From positions 62,001 through 126,000 of the forward strand of contig CAILLK010000085.1 of assembly GCA_903835005.1 (NCBI GenBank): DNA of 64,000 bases, in the 5' to 3' direction. Positions within the stretch are counted from its first letter, which is position 1. Each line of letters starts with the position of its first letter. The notes beneath the pieces are model-generated. The model saw nothing but the letters and a program-made list of their open reading frames with translations. It was not told the DNA's origin and did no database searches. The position numbers and the translations under genes were made by a program. The stretch comes from an uncultured Bacteroidota bacterium. GTDB taxonomy: Bacteria; Bacteroidota; Bacteroidia; Chitinophagales; Chitinophagaceae. Positions 38,238 to 47,846 of the stretch are shown one piece after another.

Positions 38238-41200
38238 CTAATTTTCAATCATCACTTTCAAAGTCCGGACTACTTTATTATTCTCCTGCAGCATAACCAG
38301 ATAGATACCTGAAGATACTGAAAGATTAAGCTTACCAAGACCATCAGTGAACAGTATTGAACCTGAATAAACCTTTGCACCCAGAGTATTCATTACAACA
38401 ACATCCATAGCGCCATCCACCGGTATAGCCTGGGTTATGTTGATATTACCGCTGGTTGGGTTAGGGAACAAAGAATAAACCTGTTCGGCAGCAAGGGTAG
38501 CCGGAGAAGGGCTGTTCTTATGTCCGCAAGGATCAACATAGAATGACGGCACAACACTCATACATCCGTTTGCCACTGTATAGGATATATTTACATAGCC
38601 GCCATTAACACCGGTTACAATACCAGTTGTACCAATGGATGCTATTGTTACATCACTGCTTGCCCATGAACCACCTGCAGATGTATCAGCCAGTGTTGTG
38701 GTTGATAACTTACAAACTGAGAACGTACCTGTAACAGGCGCCGGACTTGGATTGATGGTAACCGGGTAGGAAACTGCCACACAGCCAGGAGTAGTATATA
38801 ACACTGTATCAAGCGCTCCGGTAACTGCAGGTGTGAATATTCCAAGTGTACCATCAATTATGCCATTGGCATTGGTTACACTCCAGCTTCCTCCAGGTAC
38901 AGGATCGGTGAAAGTAGTAGTATTAGCGCTGCATACCAGTGATCCGGCAATTGGCGATGCAGGAATTCCTACAGACATTACTGTTGATACAAAGCAACCA
39001 TCAGGCAATATATAGGTCAAATAAGTAACACCATTACTTACACCGCTTACTGTAACCGGACTGCCTGTAGTTGCAGATAAGCTAGCAATAATATAGTCAT
39101 TAGTAGACCAGGTACCACCCGAAACGCTCTCACTCAATACAGTAGTGCTGCCCTGGCAAACCTTGTTACTGTAAGGAACGCCGGTAATAGCAGAAGGTAC
39201 TGCAAGCACAGTAACAGTCATAACAGGAGGATTGGTTAAACAACCGGCCAATGAATAAGTAACATTGGTTGAACCTGTACCAACACCTGTAAGTGTACCA
39301 TTGGATAGTATTGTAGCGATTGTACCGGAAGCTGTAGACCATGTACCACCTGCAACTGCATCAGATATTACAGTTGTCAAACCTTTACAAACTGTGTTTG
39401 CACCTGTAAGTGCAGGCAATGGATTGGTAACAGTAAAAGGATTCAGATATACCATACAACCTGAGGCGCTGGTATAGGTAACTACTGTAAAACCGGTACT
39501 AACACCTGTGATACGTCCGTTAGCAGTACCAAATGTGGCAATTGCAGTGTTATTTGTTGACCAGGTGCCACCTGCTGTTGTATCAGACAAAGTTGTAGTA
39601 TCTGAAAGACATACTATGTTTGATCCTGTAATAGGGCCTACATTATTGGCATTTACTGTTACTGTTGTTGTTGCCACACATCCCAGGTAAGTATAGGAGA
39701 TAACAGAAGTACCGGCAGCTACACCTGTAACCAGGCCGGTAGCGGCACCTATTGTTGCTTTTGTGGTAGTAGCGCTGGTCCATGAACCGAGGCCTGCACC
39801 AGAAACATCGCTCAGTTGCAGCACACTGGCAACACATGTAGGCGTATTACCGGAAATGGCTGCAGTAGGAGTAGCGTTTATAGTAATTGATTTAATTACA
39901 GCACATCCGTTTGTCCATGTATAAGTAACTGTATCCACACCGCCCAGAAGTCCGGTCAGCGTTACAGGAGTACCGGTAGTACCGGATAATGTAACTAACG
40001 TATTATTGGAATTAGACCAGGTACCACCAGCGCTTGATTCTGTTACGGTAGCAGCAGCCCCACCGATACAAACAGCAGTAGAACCACCAATAGCAGCAGG
40101 ATTAGCCAGTACAGATATATTATGATAAACTGCACAACCACCTGCCCTTGCAAAAGTGATGGTAGCAGTACCAACTGCGATACCGGTAACATTACCGATA
40201 GTATCTACTGCAGCTACTGCGCTGTTGCTGGTAATCCAGCCATAGCCCAGACCTGCTTCACCACCCAGGGTTGTAACTGCACCTGCACACACCGTCCAGC
40301 TTCCTGTAATAGTATGTGGTGTATCATTTACGTTTACCACGAAGGTTTTAAAGCAACCACCTGCACCTGTAAATGTAATAGCTGAAGCCCCGGCAGATAA
40401 TCCGGTTACTACGCCTGTAGTGGAATTAACAGATGCATAAGCCGGATGCTGGCTGCTCCATGTACCTCCGCCCGGAGAAAGATTAACCATTGTTGTAGAA
40501 GATCCGTTGCAAACTTCAGGCAAGCCTGATGTACTGCTCAGCGGATTAGGATTCACCGTAATTGTTTTTGAAACTGTACAGCCACCTACAGTGTAATTTA
40601 CCACTCCTGTAGTAACCATACCTGTTACAACTGCATTACCGGTAACCACGCCACCACTACTCAGGTAGAATGCCGTACTTGTTGTTCCCCATGCTCCGCC
40701 CGGAGTGGCATCAGTCAGTGAAATAGTGGCTAAACCAGCACAAACAGTGCCCGGACCTGTAATCGGGTTTACTGAAGGAGAAACCACAACATTGGCCAAT
40801 CTGTTACATCCGTTCTTGCTATAGGTAATATTAGCGCCACCAACGGCTATACCTGTAACTATACCACTGGTTCCCACAGTTGCAATACTTGCATTGCTGC
40901 TTGTCCAGGTACCACCAGTTGCTGTATCTGCCAGTACAGTAGTACCACCGGCGCATGTCGTAAAATTACCTGTAATGATTCCAGGAGCAAAATTGACTGT
41001 TACAGGTTTAGTAACATAACATCCTGTACCGGCCTGTGTATATGTAATGGTAACATTACCTGCCGAAACACCGGTAACAGCGCCTGTGGCCGCACCTACA
41101 GTTGCTACCAATGTGTTGCTGCTGGTATAGGTCCCGCCGAAAGTTGCATCAGAAAGTGTTAAAAAGCTCGCAAGTGCTATGCAGGCAACGTTGTTGCCAG

Positions 41201-42974
41201 TAACAGGTGCAGGCCCGTTAACCACGAAGGATGTTTTAACACTGCAACCTGTAGGCAGAGCATATACAAAAGTATCTGTTCCCGGCACTACGCCTGTAAC
41301 AATACCGGTAGAACCAATAGTTGCAATAGCTGAATTTGTGGTACTCCAGGTACCGGAGGCAGTAATGTCAGACAGGGTCTGATTCTGACCTGCACAAACA
41401 CTCATAGTACCTGTAATTGCTGCTGGTAAAGGATTTACCGTAATTATCTTTGTAACAGTGCAACCTAGCCTTGTGTAGGTAATTGTTGCATTACCATTAG
41501 CAACACCAGTAACAGTGCCATAAGCATTAATCGTAGCTACAGATGGGCTGCCGCTTGTCCATACACCACCAAGAACCGCATCGGTCAAAGTTGTTGTTGC
41601 AGCCTGGCAAATAACAGCAGTTCCGCTGATCAGACCGACAGACGTAGCCGGGCTAATTGTGATTGTGGTGGTATTAAAGCATCCGCCCTGTGAATAGGTA
41701 ATTATCGGAGTACCCGCAATAGTACCTGTTACGATACCTGTAGCAGAACCGATACTTGCATAGGCGGGATCATTAATTGACCATGTTCCGCCGGCAGGTG
41801 TACAATTCAATGTACCTGCTGTTCCTATACAAACATTCAGGTTACCGGTTATTGCACCTGTAGTATTTGCATTAACGGTAACAGTAGTAGTCTGGGAGCA
41901 ACCACCTCTGGAATAGCTGATTACTGCTGTACCTAAAGCAACTCCGGTTACCACACCTGTAAGGGAAACAGAGGCAGTAGATGGGCTTGCGCTGCTCCAG
42001 GTACCAAGTCCGGTAGCATCAGCCAGAGCGGTTGTGCTGCCTATACACACTGTTGGAGATGCTGGTGTTATAGCTGCAATTGCACTGACTGATGTAACCA
42101 GGATTGCTCTTGTCTGAAAACAGCCACCAACGGTATAGGTAACCGTTGTTGAACCCACAGCAATACCAGTTACAAGACCTGATGCTGAATTTACACTTGC
42201 AACGGATGGCAGACTGCTGGACCATGTGCCACCAGCAGTAGGATCAGTAACGGTAATTGTACTTCCGGCACAAACACCAAGCACGCCTGTGCCACTGATA
42301 GCTGCTACGCCATTTGAGCCAACTACCACTGTATCTGTTACAAAACAGGCGCCGGTACGCCCGTAAGTTATAACGGCAGTACCTGCTGAAACACCCGTAA
42401 CTTTACCTTCTGCAAGCCCCGTCATAGAAACCGGTATTACAGTTGCTACTGCCGGATTGCCGCTTGTCCAGTTACCTGTGAATGTCGAATCAGTAAGATA
42501 TAAAGTATTTCCCGCACAAACTGCTGTTCCGCCAACTATAGGTTGGGTAACAGTAATTGTTGTTGTAGTAGCATAAATGCCTACAGTATAGGTAATAACT
42601 GCCACACCGCCATGAACACCTGTAACGGAACCTGTAGACGGATTCACAGTTGCAACAGCAGTATTGGAACTGGTCCATACACCACCCGAAACTGTATTGA
42701 ACAATGAAGTGGATGTGCCCACGCAAATAGTAGTGCCGCCGGTAATCAGGGGCAATTCAGGAGTTGGAGCGCTGCCACCAGATACTCCAGAACCAGTGTA
42801 AGTAGCACCACTCGTAACTGTAAAACCACCACCAGTCTGAGCATTGGTAACCTGGAAAGTTAAAAGGCTTAAAGCAATCAGAAAAAAACCTCTGATTCCC
42901 AACGGAGCAAGCCTGCGGCCAGTCTTCATCCAGGGGGATGCCGTTAATAACCATCTTTTATTTGTATTTATCAT
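38238..42974 (-). CDS. giant secreted BIG2/Ig-like repeat protein with T9SS type A sorting domain
   Basis: 1578 aa; 19 repeats of the (V/T)CxGxxxxLxDxxxGGTWSSxNxxVAxVxxxGxVTGVxxGxxxITY type; C-terminus YSLFPNPTSGNINI...LSVSSGIYLVMLQENNKVVRTLKVMIEN. Confidence 0.9.
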   Translation of the reverse strand: MINTNKRWLLTASPWMKTGRRLAPLGIRGFFLIALSLLTFQVTNAQTGGGFTVTSGATYTGSGVSGGSAPTPELPLITGGTTICVGTSTSLFNTVSGGVWTSSNTAVATVNPSTGSVTGVHGGVAVITYTVGIYATTTTITVTQPIVGGTAVCAGNTLYLTDSTFTGNWTSGNPAVATVIPVSMTGLAEGKVTGVSAGTAVITYGRTGACFVTDTVVVGSNGVAAISGTGVLGVCAGSTITVTDPTAGGTWSSSLPSVASVNSASGLVTGIAVGSTTVTYTVGGCFQTRAILVTSVSAIAAITPASPTVCIGSTTALADATGLGTWSSASPSTASVSLTGVVTGVALGTAVISYSRGGCSQTTTVTVNANTTGAITGNLNVCIGTAGTLNCTPAGGTWSINDPAYASIGSATGIVTGTIAGTPIITYSQGGCFNTTTITISPATSVGLISGTAVICQAATTTLTDAVLGGVWTSGSPSVATINAYGTVTGVANGNATITYTRLGCTVTKIITVNPLPAAITGTMSVCAGQNQTLSDITASGTWSTTNSAIATIGSTGIVTGVVPGTDTFVYALPTGCSVKTSFVVNGPAPVTGNNVACIALASFLTLSDATFGGTYTSSNTLVATVGAATGAVTGVSAGNVTITYTQAGTGCYVTKPVTVNFAPGIITGNFTTCAGGTTVLADTATGGTWTSSNASIATVGTSGIVTGIAVGGANITYSKNGCNRLANVVVSPSVNPITGPGTVCAGLATISLTDATPGGAWGTTSTAFYLSSGGVVTGNAVVTGMVTTGVVNYTVGGCTVSKTITVNPNPLSSTSGLPEVCNGSSTTMVNLSPGGGTWSSQHPAYASVNSTTGVVTGLSAGASAITFTGAGGCFKTFVVNVNDTPHTITGSWTVCAGAVTTLGGEAGLGYGWITSNSAVAAVDTIGNVTGIAVGTATITFARAGGCAVYHNISVLANPAAIGGSTAVCIGGAAATVTESSAGGTWSNSNNTLVTLSGTTGTPVTLTGLLGGVDTVTYTWTNGCAVIKSITINATPTAAISGNTPTCVASVLQLSDVSGAGLGSWTSATTTKATIGAATGLVTGVAAGTSVISYTYLGCVATTTVTVNANNVGPITGSNIVCLSDTTTLSDTTAGGTWSTNNTAIATFGTANGRITGVSTGFTVVTYTSASGCMVYLNPFTVTNPLPALTGANTVCKGLTTVISDAVAGGTWSTASGTIATILSNGTLTGVGTGSTNVTYSLAGCLTNPPVMTVTVLAVPSAITGVPYSNKVCQGSTTVLSESVSGGTWSTNDYIIASLSATTGSPVTVSGVSNGVTYLTYILPDGCFVSTVMSVGIPASPIAGSLVCSANTTTFTDPVPGGSWSVTNANGIIDGTLGIFTPAVTGALDTVLYTTPGCVAVSYPVTINPSPAPVTGTFSVCKLSTTTLADTSAGGSWASSDVTIASIGTTGIVTGVNGGYVNISYTVANGCMSVVPSFYVDPCGHKNSPSPATLAAEQVYSLFPNPTSGNINITQAIPVDGAMDVVVMNTLGAKVYSGSILFTDGLGKLNLSVSSGIYLVMLQENNKVVRTLKVMIEN

Positions 42975-43018
42975 GACTATTATTTTAAAATGAGAAATTA
43001 ATGTTTTTAGGTCCCGAC

Positions 43019-43726
43019 TTATAATTTATGACAGGTAAAACACAATGCACTGCCCACATTGCTCTTGATCAGCAAATGATTAACTCCTGCAGCATTATGA
43101 GGGTCATGACAAGAGGTACATTGAACTTTATCATACTCCAGCATATCTGTCTGTATTGTTCCGCTATGCACACCTGATGGAGTTGCAGAAGGGTCCCATA
43201 TCTTATGGTCAGTAGTTGCCAGAGCTGTATTGTAAGTAAAAGAAACAGGGTGGGTTGTACTGAGATCAGTGCCCAGATTTGCTGCTCCGCCATCAAAACC
43301 GGCCATTGTTGTAGTACCGGTATAAGTACGGAAACTTGCCAGAGCAACAGTACCATCGTGGCAACTGAGGCATAACTTAGAACTGCCATCAGGGCTGCCT
43401 ATTGTAGCTGCACCCTCTTTCCAGAAATTATAGCCCTGGCTGTAGATGGTATAATTGGCATTGGATTGTGCGTGATCCCACAGCGGTCCGAAAGAACCTG
43501 CATTATCATTAGTCCATGAGCTCAGCCCGTTGGTATTGTGCGGCGCATGACACGGACGGCAAATCTGCCCTTGTAATTGTGCGGTAATCGGGGTACTGAA
43601 ATTCCATGTATTGTTCGACAAAGAAAAATCATGCTTGGAACCCACTATTGTTCCTGCCTGCCCGTAGCTCAGTTGTGAAAGGCCCAGAAACAGGGAACTT
43701 GCGATAAAAAATGATTTGAATCTCAT
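43019..43726 (-). CDS. tetraheme c-type cytochrome (doubled-CXXCH type)
   Basis: CRPCH, CLSCH, CTSCH, CFTCH. Confidence 0.92.
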   Translation of the reverse strand: MRFKSFFIASSLFLGLSQLSYGQAGTIVGSKHDFSLSNNTWNFSTPITAQLQGQICRPCHAPHNTNGLSSWTNDNAGSFGPLWDHAQSNANYTIYSQGYNFWKEGAATIGSPDGSSKLCLSCHDGTVALASFRTYTGTTTMAGFDGGAANLGTDLSTTHPVSFTYNTALATTDHKIWDPSATPSGVHSGTIQTDMLEYDKVQCTSCHDPHNAAGVNHLLIKSNVGSALCFTCHKL

Positions 43727-43773
43727 AAATATTTTTATTTAAATGTTTATAATTAGTTTGTTGTGATTATCAA

Positions 43774-44427
43774 TTATTTATTATGGCATGTTAAGCAAAG
43801 GGCGCTGCCTGCATTGCTGATTTTTCCGAATCTGTAAATGGTCTGATCGTGTACTTCATGGCAGGAGGGGCATTGTACTTTTCCGTTGATATCCAGCATG
43901 TCTGTTGCTATAGTTCCGCCGAGGCTTGTTGTAGCTGTTGATGGATCTTTAAGGGCGCCGTCAAGCTGAGCAAGCGCTGTATTGTAAATAAATGAAATCG
44001 GATGGTCATTGGTAAGGTCTGTACCTATCCTGTCGTTGGTAGTCAAAGGCTGCGGAGTTGGGCTTGTTCCCTGGTAAGTAGTCCCGTTAATACCACCGAA
44101 CTGGTTCATTGCCGAAACTCCGTCATGGCAGCTCAAACATAATTTAGACGCTCCATCGGGCTGAGTAATGGTTAATCCGCCTCTTTGCGGGAATTTGTAC
44201 CCGATGTAAGTGGAGAATATCTGCGATGTGATGTTGTGATTCCACAGCGGAACAGCAACAGAACTGGTACCATGGGGTGCATGACACACAATACATAGCT
44301 CCCCTGTTGTATTGTATTGTGTTTTCGAGGTAAAATCGTGGGAAGATCCCTTAATATTTTGCCCTAAACATAGCGGAGTAAGCCCCAGGAGCAGCGAGCT
44401 TATCATTACTAATTTTCTGAGTTTCAT
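43774..44427 (-). CDS. tetraheme c-type cytochrome, paralogue of neighbour
   Basis: CIVCH, CLSCH, CPSCH, CLTCH. Confidence 0.92.
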   Translation of the reverse strand: MKLRKLVMISSLLLGLTPLCLGQNIKGSSHDFTSKTQYNTTGELCIVCHAPHGTSSVAVPLWNHNITSQIFSTYIGYKFPQRGGLTITQPDGASKLCLSCHDGVSAMNQFGGINGTTYQGTSPTPQPLTTNDRIGTDLTNDHPISFIYNTALAQLDGALKDPSTATTSLGGTIATDMLDINGKVQCPSCHEVHDQTIYRFGKISNAGSALCLTCHNK

Positions 44428-44497
44428 AATATACCTTGTTTTTAATTGTTTGGAATAAATCTTTACACAAATTTAGACCCGGCACCATGACTATCTT

Positions 44498-44511
44498 ATG
44501 ACAGTTATCAT
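44498..44511. promoter_or_regulatory. FNR-like palindrome ATGACAGTTATCAT
   Basis: TGAC-N4-ATCA, about 70 bp upstream of the 43774-44427 gene start. Confidence 0.4.
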
Positions 44512-44789
44512 TCAATTTTTTGCGTTTTCGCATACTTCTGAAAAAGTAAAAGAACAGCTTCTTAAACCGATACCATCACTGCATAATATCCGCTGAAACT
44601 ATTGCTGGCAGACGATTCAGGGCACATTAACAAAAATGATACAAATGGAATGATATAAACCCTTCTTCCGGACAACTGACAGATATCAGTCTATTTTTGA
44701 TGGTAATCAGTCCAAAAACTGATTCACGTCATTATTTGCTTTTTACAATAGCTGTTTTGAACCGGAATGTTAATCCACTGCAAAAAAAA

Positions 44790-44813
44790 TCCGGCAAACA
44801 AAAGCTTGCCGGA
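44790..44813 (-). terminator. intrinsic terminator after 12-motif multiheme cytochrome
   Basis: TCCGGCAA-N8-TTGCCGGA with A-tract at 44782-44789 (T-tract on minus strand). Confidence 0.85.
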
Positions 44814-44836
44814 CAGAAAAATATTGCAGAAATAAA

Positions 44837-46582
44837 TTAATAACTGGAGCCATTTTTAGAATGAGTATAATATACCCCCAGCGTATCGGAAGCGTGCTGA
44901 TGGCAAACGAAATAGCATTTGCGGTTTTGTATATCGATCATTTTTCCGTTAATCGGGTTCGGTCTGATAACAGAAGTATCAAAATTCAGCAATCTTTCAA
45001 ATGCAGAACCGGCATTTCCGCCGTTTGTACCCGGAACACCATCATAACCATGCGGATCATGACAGGTATTGCAACCAGTATACTTCATAAAATGACCGCC
45101 GGAAATTCCAGTGTGTATAGTGGTAACAGTAGACACATTGTGGCATTGAAAGCAAAGCGGCCAGTGCATATTGAGATTGGCACCTGAAGTCCAGCCCGCA
45201 CCGAGCATAGGGAACCTGGCAGTATCATAGGCATATTTGAGAATAGCCAGATTGCTGGAGCCATGAGGCCCGCCTGGCGCTCCGCTCCCGTCGCTGCCGT
45301 GACAGTCGCCGCAATACATCCTGCTTGATACCGTCCAGGGGCCGGTAAGACTGGTTACAAGCGGATTAGTGCCTGCTGAAGCTACAGGATGATAAGAAAC
45401 ATTAGTTGGCTGAAAATTCTGGCGCATATTCCCTACCCCACGGTACCGGTTAGTATAAGGCGGCACTGCCGGGTTATCGGAATGACATTTAAAGCATATC
45501 TGGTACTCATAGATTGCAGGGTTTACCGCATTGCCGTTCAGGTCCAGCCCAAGTACCCCATTCATAAATCCGTTTACGTTAGGGGCCGTAGCTGTCTGGG
45601 CATTGGAGGCATGAGGATTATGGCAATCCACGCACTCCACATGTTTTGTTCCCATCAGCGCCGGCTCTTTCTCATCATGTATACCGGTATATCCGAACAC
45701 ATTGTGCTTGTAGGTTTTGGTCAGCTGAGTCTGAATATTCTTTGCTGCTACATTACCGTTATGACAATTAAGACAGTTATCTTCCTCATGAGGGTAGTTG
45801 AGCAACCTAACTGCGCCACCTGCAGTATGCGGCGCATGGCAGTTTTCACATGCATTATCTGATACTGTAGTATAGCTGGTATGAAACCAGGGATTCACTC
45901 CGGATCCATTCCATGTTTTATTGGATGTACTATGTGTACTACTTGCCCAGTAGGTCTTGTCATGGCAGCTGTAGCAAAGCTGAGAACCCTGCGTTGTAGT
46001 TACCAGGAAATTGCCGAAAGTATTATCATGAGCCTCATGACAGGAGGTACATTGCACTTTACTGTTCTTGTCGAGCGAAACAGGTTGGGTAATATTGGCG
46101 GGCTGTTTTAACTGGCCATTTAACGCTGCGAGAGAGGCATCATAGAGAAATGAGACAGGATGATCGTCAGACAGATTGGTGCCCAGGTTGGTTAATCCGG
46201 TTGGCAATGTTGTTATCCCACCGAAACTTATCAATGTGGGAGAACTGACTACACTTCCCAGTGCAATTGTACCATCATGGCACGAAAGGCACATAATAGA
46301 GGTTCCGTCTGGTTGGCCAACGGCAGCATTGAGCGTAGAACTTGTGTACAATGTATAGGAAGCCCCTGGATCATTTTTATTCCAGAGCGGGCCACCTGCT
46401 ATGCTCCGCGAATTATGGGGTGTATGGCAAAATATACACACTTCAGTTTCACTGGTTGCTTTTATAGTCCCCGGCCCGGAAATGGACAGATTGTGTTTTG
46501 TATTCAATATAGACTGGCCCGCTGCAATTTGCGGCACCCAATACAAAAAGATAAATAATATGGCCTTAACTGTCTTTTTCAT
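44837..46582 (-). CDS. large multiheme c-type cytochrome
   Basis: 11 CXXCH motifs (CIFCH, CLSCH, CTSCH, CYSCH, CENCH, CLNCH, CVDCH, CFKCH, CGDCH, CFQCH, CNTCH) plus one CX3CH (CYFVCH). Confidence 0.94.
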   Translation of the reverse strand: MKKTVKAILFIFLYWVPQIAAGQSILNTKHNLSISGPGTIKATSETEVCIFCHTPHNSRSIAGGPLWNKNDPGASYTLYTSSTLNAAVGQPDGTSIMCLSCHDGTIALGSVVSSPTLISFGGITTLPTGLTNLGTNLSDDHPVSFLYDASLAALNGQLKQPANITQPVSLDKNSKVQCTSCHEAHDNTFGNFLVTTTQGSQLCYSCHDKTYWASSTHSTSNKTWNGSGVNPWFHTSYTTVSDNACENCHAPHTAGGAVRLLNYPHEEDNCLNCHNGNVAAKNIQTQLTKTYKHNVFGYTGIHDEKEPALMGTKHVECVDCHNPHASNAQTATAPNVNGFMNGVLGLDLNGNAVNPAIYEYQICFKCHSDNPAVPPYTNRYRGVGNMRQNFQPTNVSYHPVASAGTNPLVTSLTGPWTVSSRMYCGDCHGSDGSGAPGGPHGSSNLAILKYAYDTARFPMLGAGWTSGANLNMHWPLCFQCHNVSTVTTIHTGISGGHFMKYTGCNTCHDPHGYDGVPGTNGGNAGSAFERLLNFDTSVIRPNPINGKMIDIQNRKCYFVCHQHASDTLGVYYTHSKNGSSY

Positions 46583-46584
46583 GT

Positions 46585-47616
46585 TTAACTCCCGTTAATC
46601 AACTGAAATACCTGCACCCTTGAATTGTAGCTGTCGGCTACATAGATATAATTTTTGCTGTCGATATAAATACCGGAAGGCATCCAGAATTCCTGTTTCT
46701 CCCGGCCTTGCTTACCAAAACTATACAGGAAATTACCTGCGCGGTCGAATATCTGTACCACATGAAACAGCGCATCTGAAACATAAATATTGCCGTAAGT
46801 ATCTGTGGCTATACCTTTTGGCCGGGCAAAAGAACCACTGAAATCACCTGCTTCACCAAACGCAGTAACATACCCACCCTTCTTGTTCAGAATCTGAATC
46901 CTGAAATTCATGGCATCTACTATATACACATCACCCGATTTATCTATACAGATTGACGTTGGGAAATTAAACTGCCCGGTATCATTTCCCCGCGAACCGA
47001 TTCTTTTGATCAGTTGCCCTGCACTGTTAAAAACAGCTATTCTATGCGCCCCGGTTTCTACTACCCATACTTCATCGGTTACCGGCGAATAAGCTATACC
47101 GGTAGGTTGCATCAACTGATTGGTGTCATTAAACTCAACCAGTTTTTTTTCTTCCTTATTGAATCTGTAAACTTTATTCAACCGCGAATCAGTAAATAGC
47201 AATTCCCCATCAGGCATTTCACAAACGTCAACCAGTGAGGTGAAATAGTTTTCCTTTTTCTTAAAAGCTTTTGGCCTTTCTGCCTTTTTCCTCCCTACCT
47301 CATACATGGTCTGAGCACCCTGGTCAAGTACCCAAAAACTGGAGGGTGTTTTACCCACTATAGCTACAGGACGCGAAATACCAGATTCCTTATCTTTTTG
47401 CACAAGGAAATTGTATATTCTCTTAATCGTATTCACTTTAACTTCCCCAACTTTATGATCGGGATATTGGCTTTTCCACTGAATGTAGGGATGGCCTGAA
47501 TTATCATTTACACCTGCTGAAGTTGAGTCCTGGGCATTGCAAAAATCATTTGTTAGGATGCCAGACATCATACAGATGAAAACTGCAATTTTTATAGTCG
47601 GAAATATACTTTTCAT
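46585..47616 (-). CDS. NHL-repeat beta-propeller protein
   Basis: repeats such as GQFNFPTSICIDKSGDVYIVDAMNFRIQILNKKGGYVTAFG; signal-like N-terminus. Confidence 0.9.
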   Translation of the reverse strand: MKSIFPTIKIAVFICMMSGILTNDFCNAQDSTSAGVNDNSGHPYIQWKSQYPDHKVGEVKVNTIKRIYNFLVQKDKESGISRPVAIVGKTPSSFWVLDQGAQTMYEVGRKKAERPKAFKKKENYFTSLVDVCEMPDGELLFTDSRLNKVYRFNKEEKKLVEFNDTNQLMQPTGIAYSPVTDEVWVVETGAHRIAVFNSAGQLIKRIGSRGNDTGQFNFPTSICIDKSGDVYIVDAMNFRIQILNKKGGYVTAFGEAGDFSGSFARPKGIATDTYGNIYVSDALFHVVQIFDRAGNFLYSFGKQGREKQEFWMPSGIYIDSKNYIYVADSYNSRVQVFQLINGS

Positions 47617-47749
47617 TTGCCCTTTGATAACATTTAACAGAGTGTTTCAGCATTTTCAGCTGAATAAACCAGAGATAATTACCTCGATAAACACTTACCG
47701 GAATTTACCATTTACTCAGCAAAACTATCTTTGTACTCCCCCAATTCTA

Positions 47750-47763
47750 ATGATTTTAATCAT
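47750..47763. promoter_or_regulatory. FNR-like palindrome ATGATTTTAATCAT
   Basis: in the divergent region upstream of the NHL gene and of 47847. Confidence 0.5.
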
Positions 47764-47846
47764 ATTATAAAATGACAATGCTCATTGAAATCCGCCAGAT
47801 CCTGTGCTAATATTGCATTCTCAATTATTCAAAAACCAAAAGTGCT

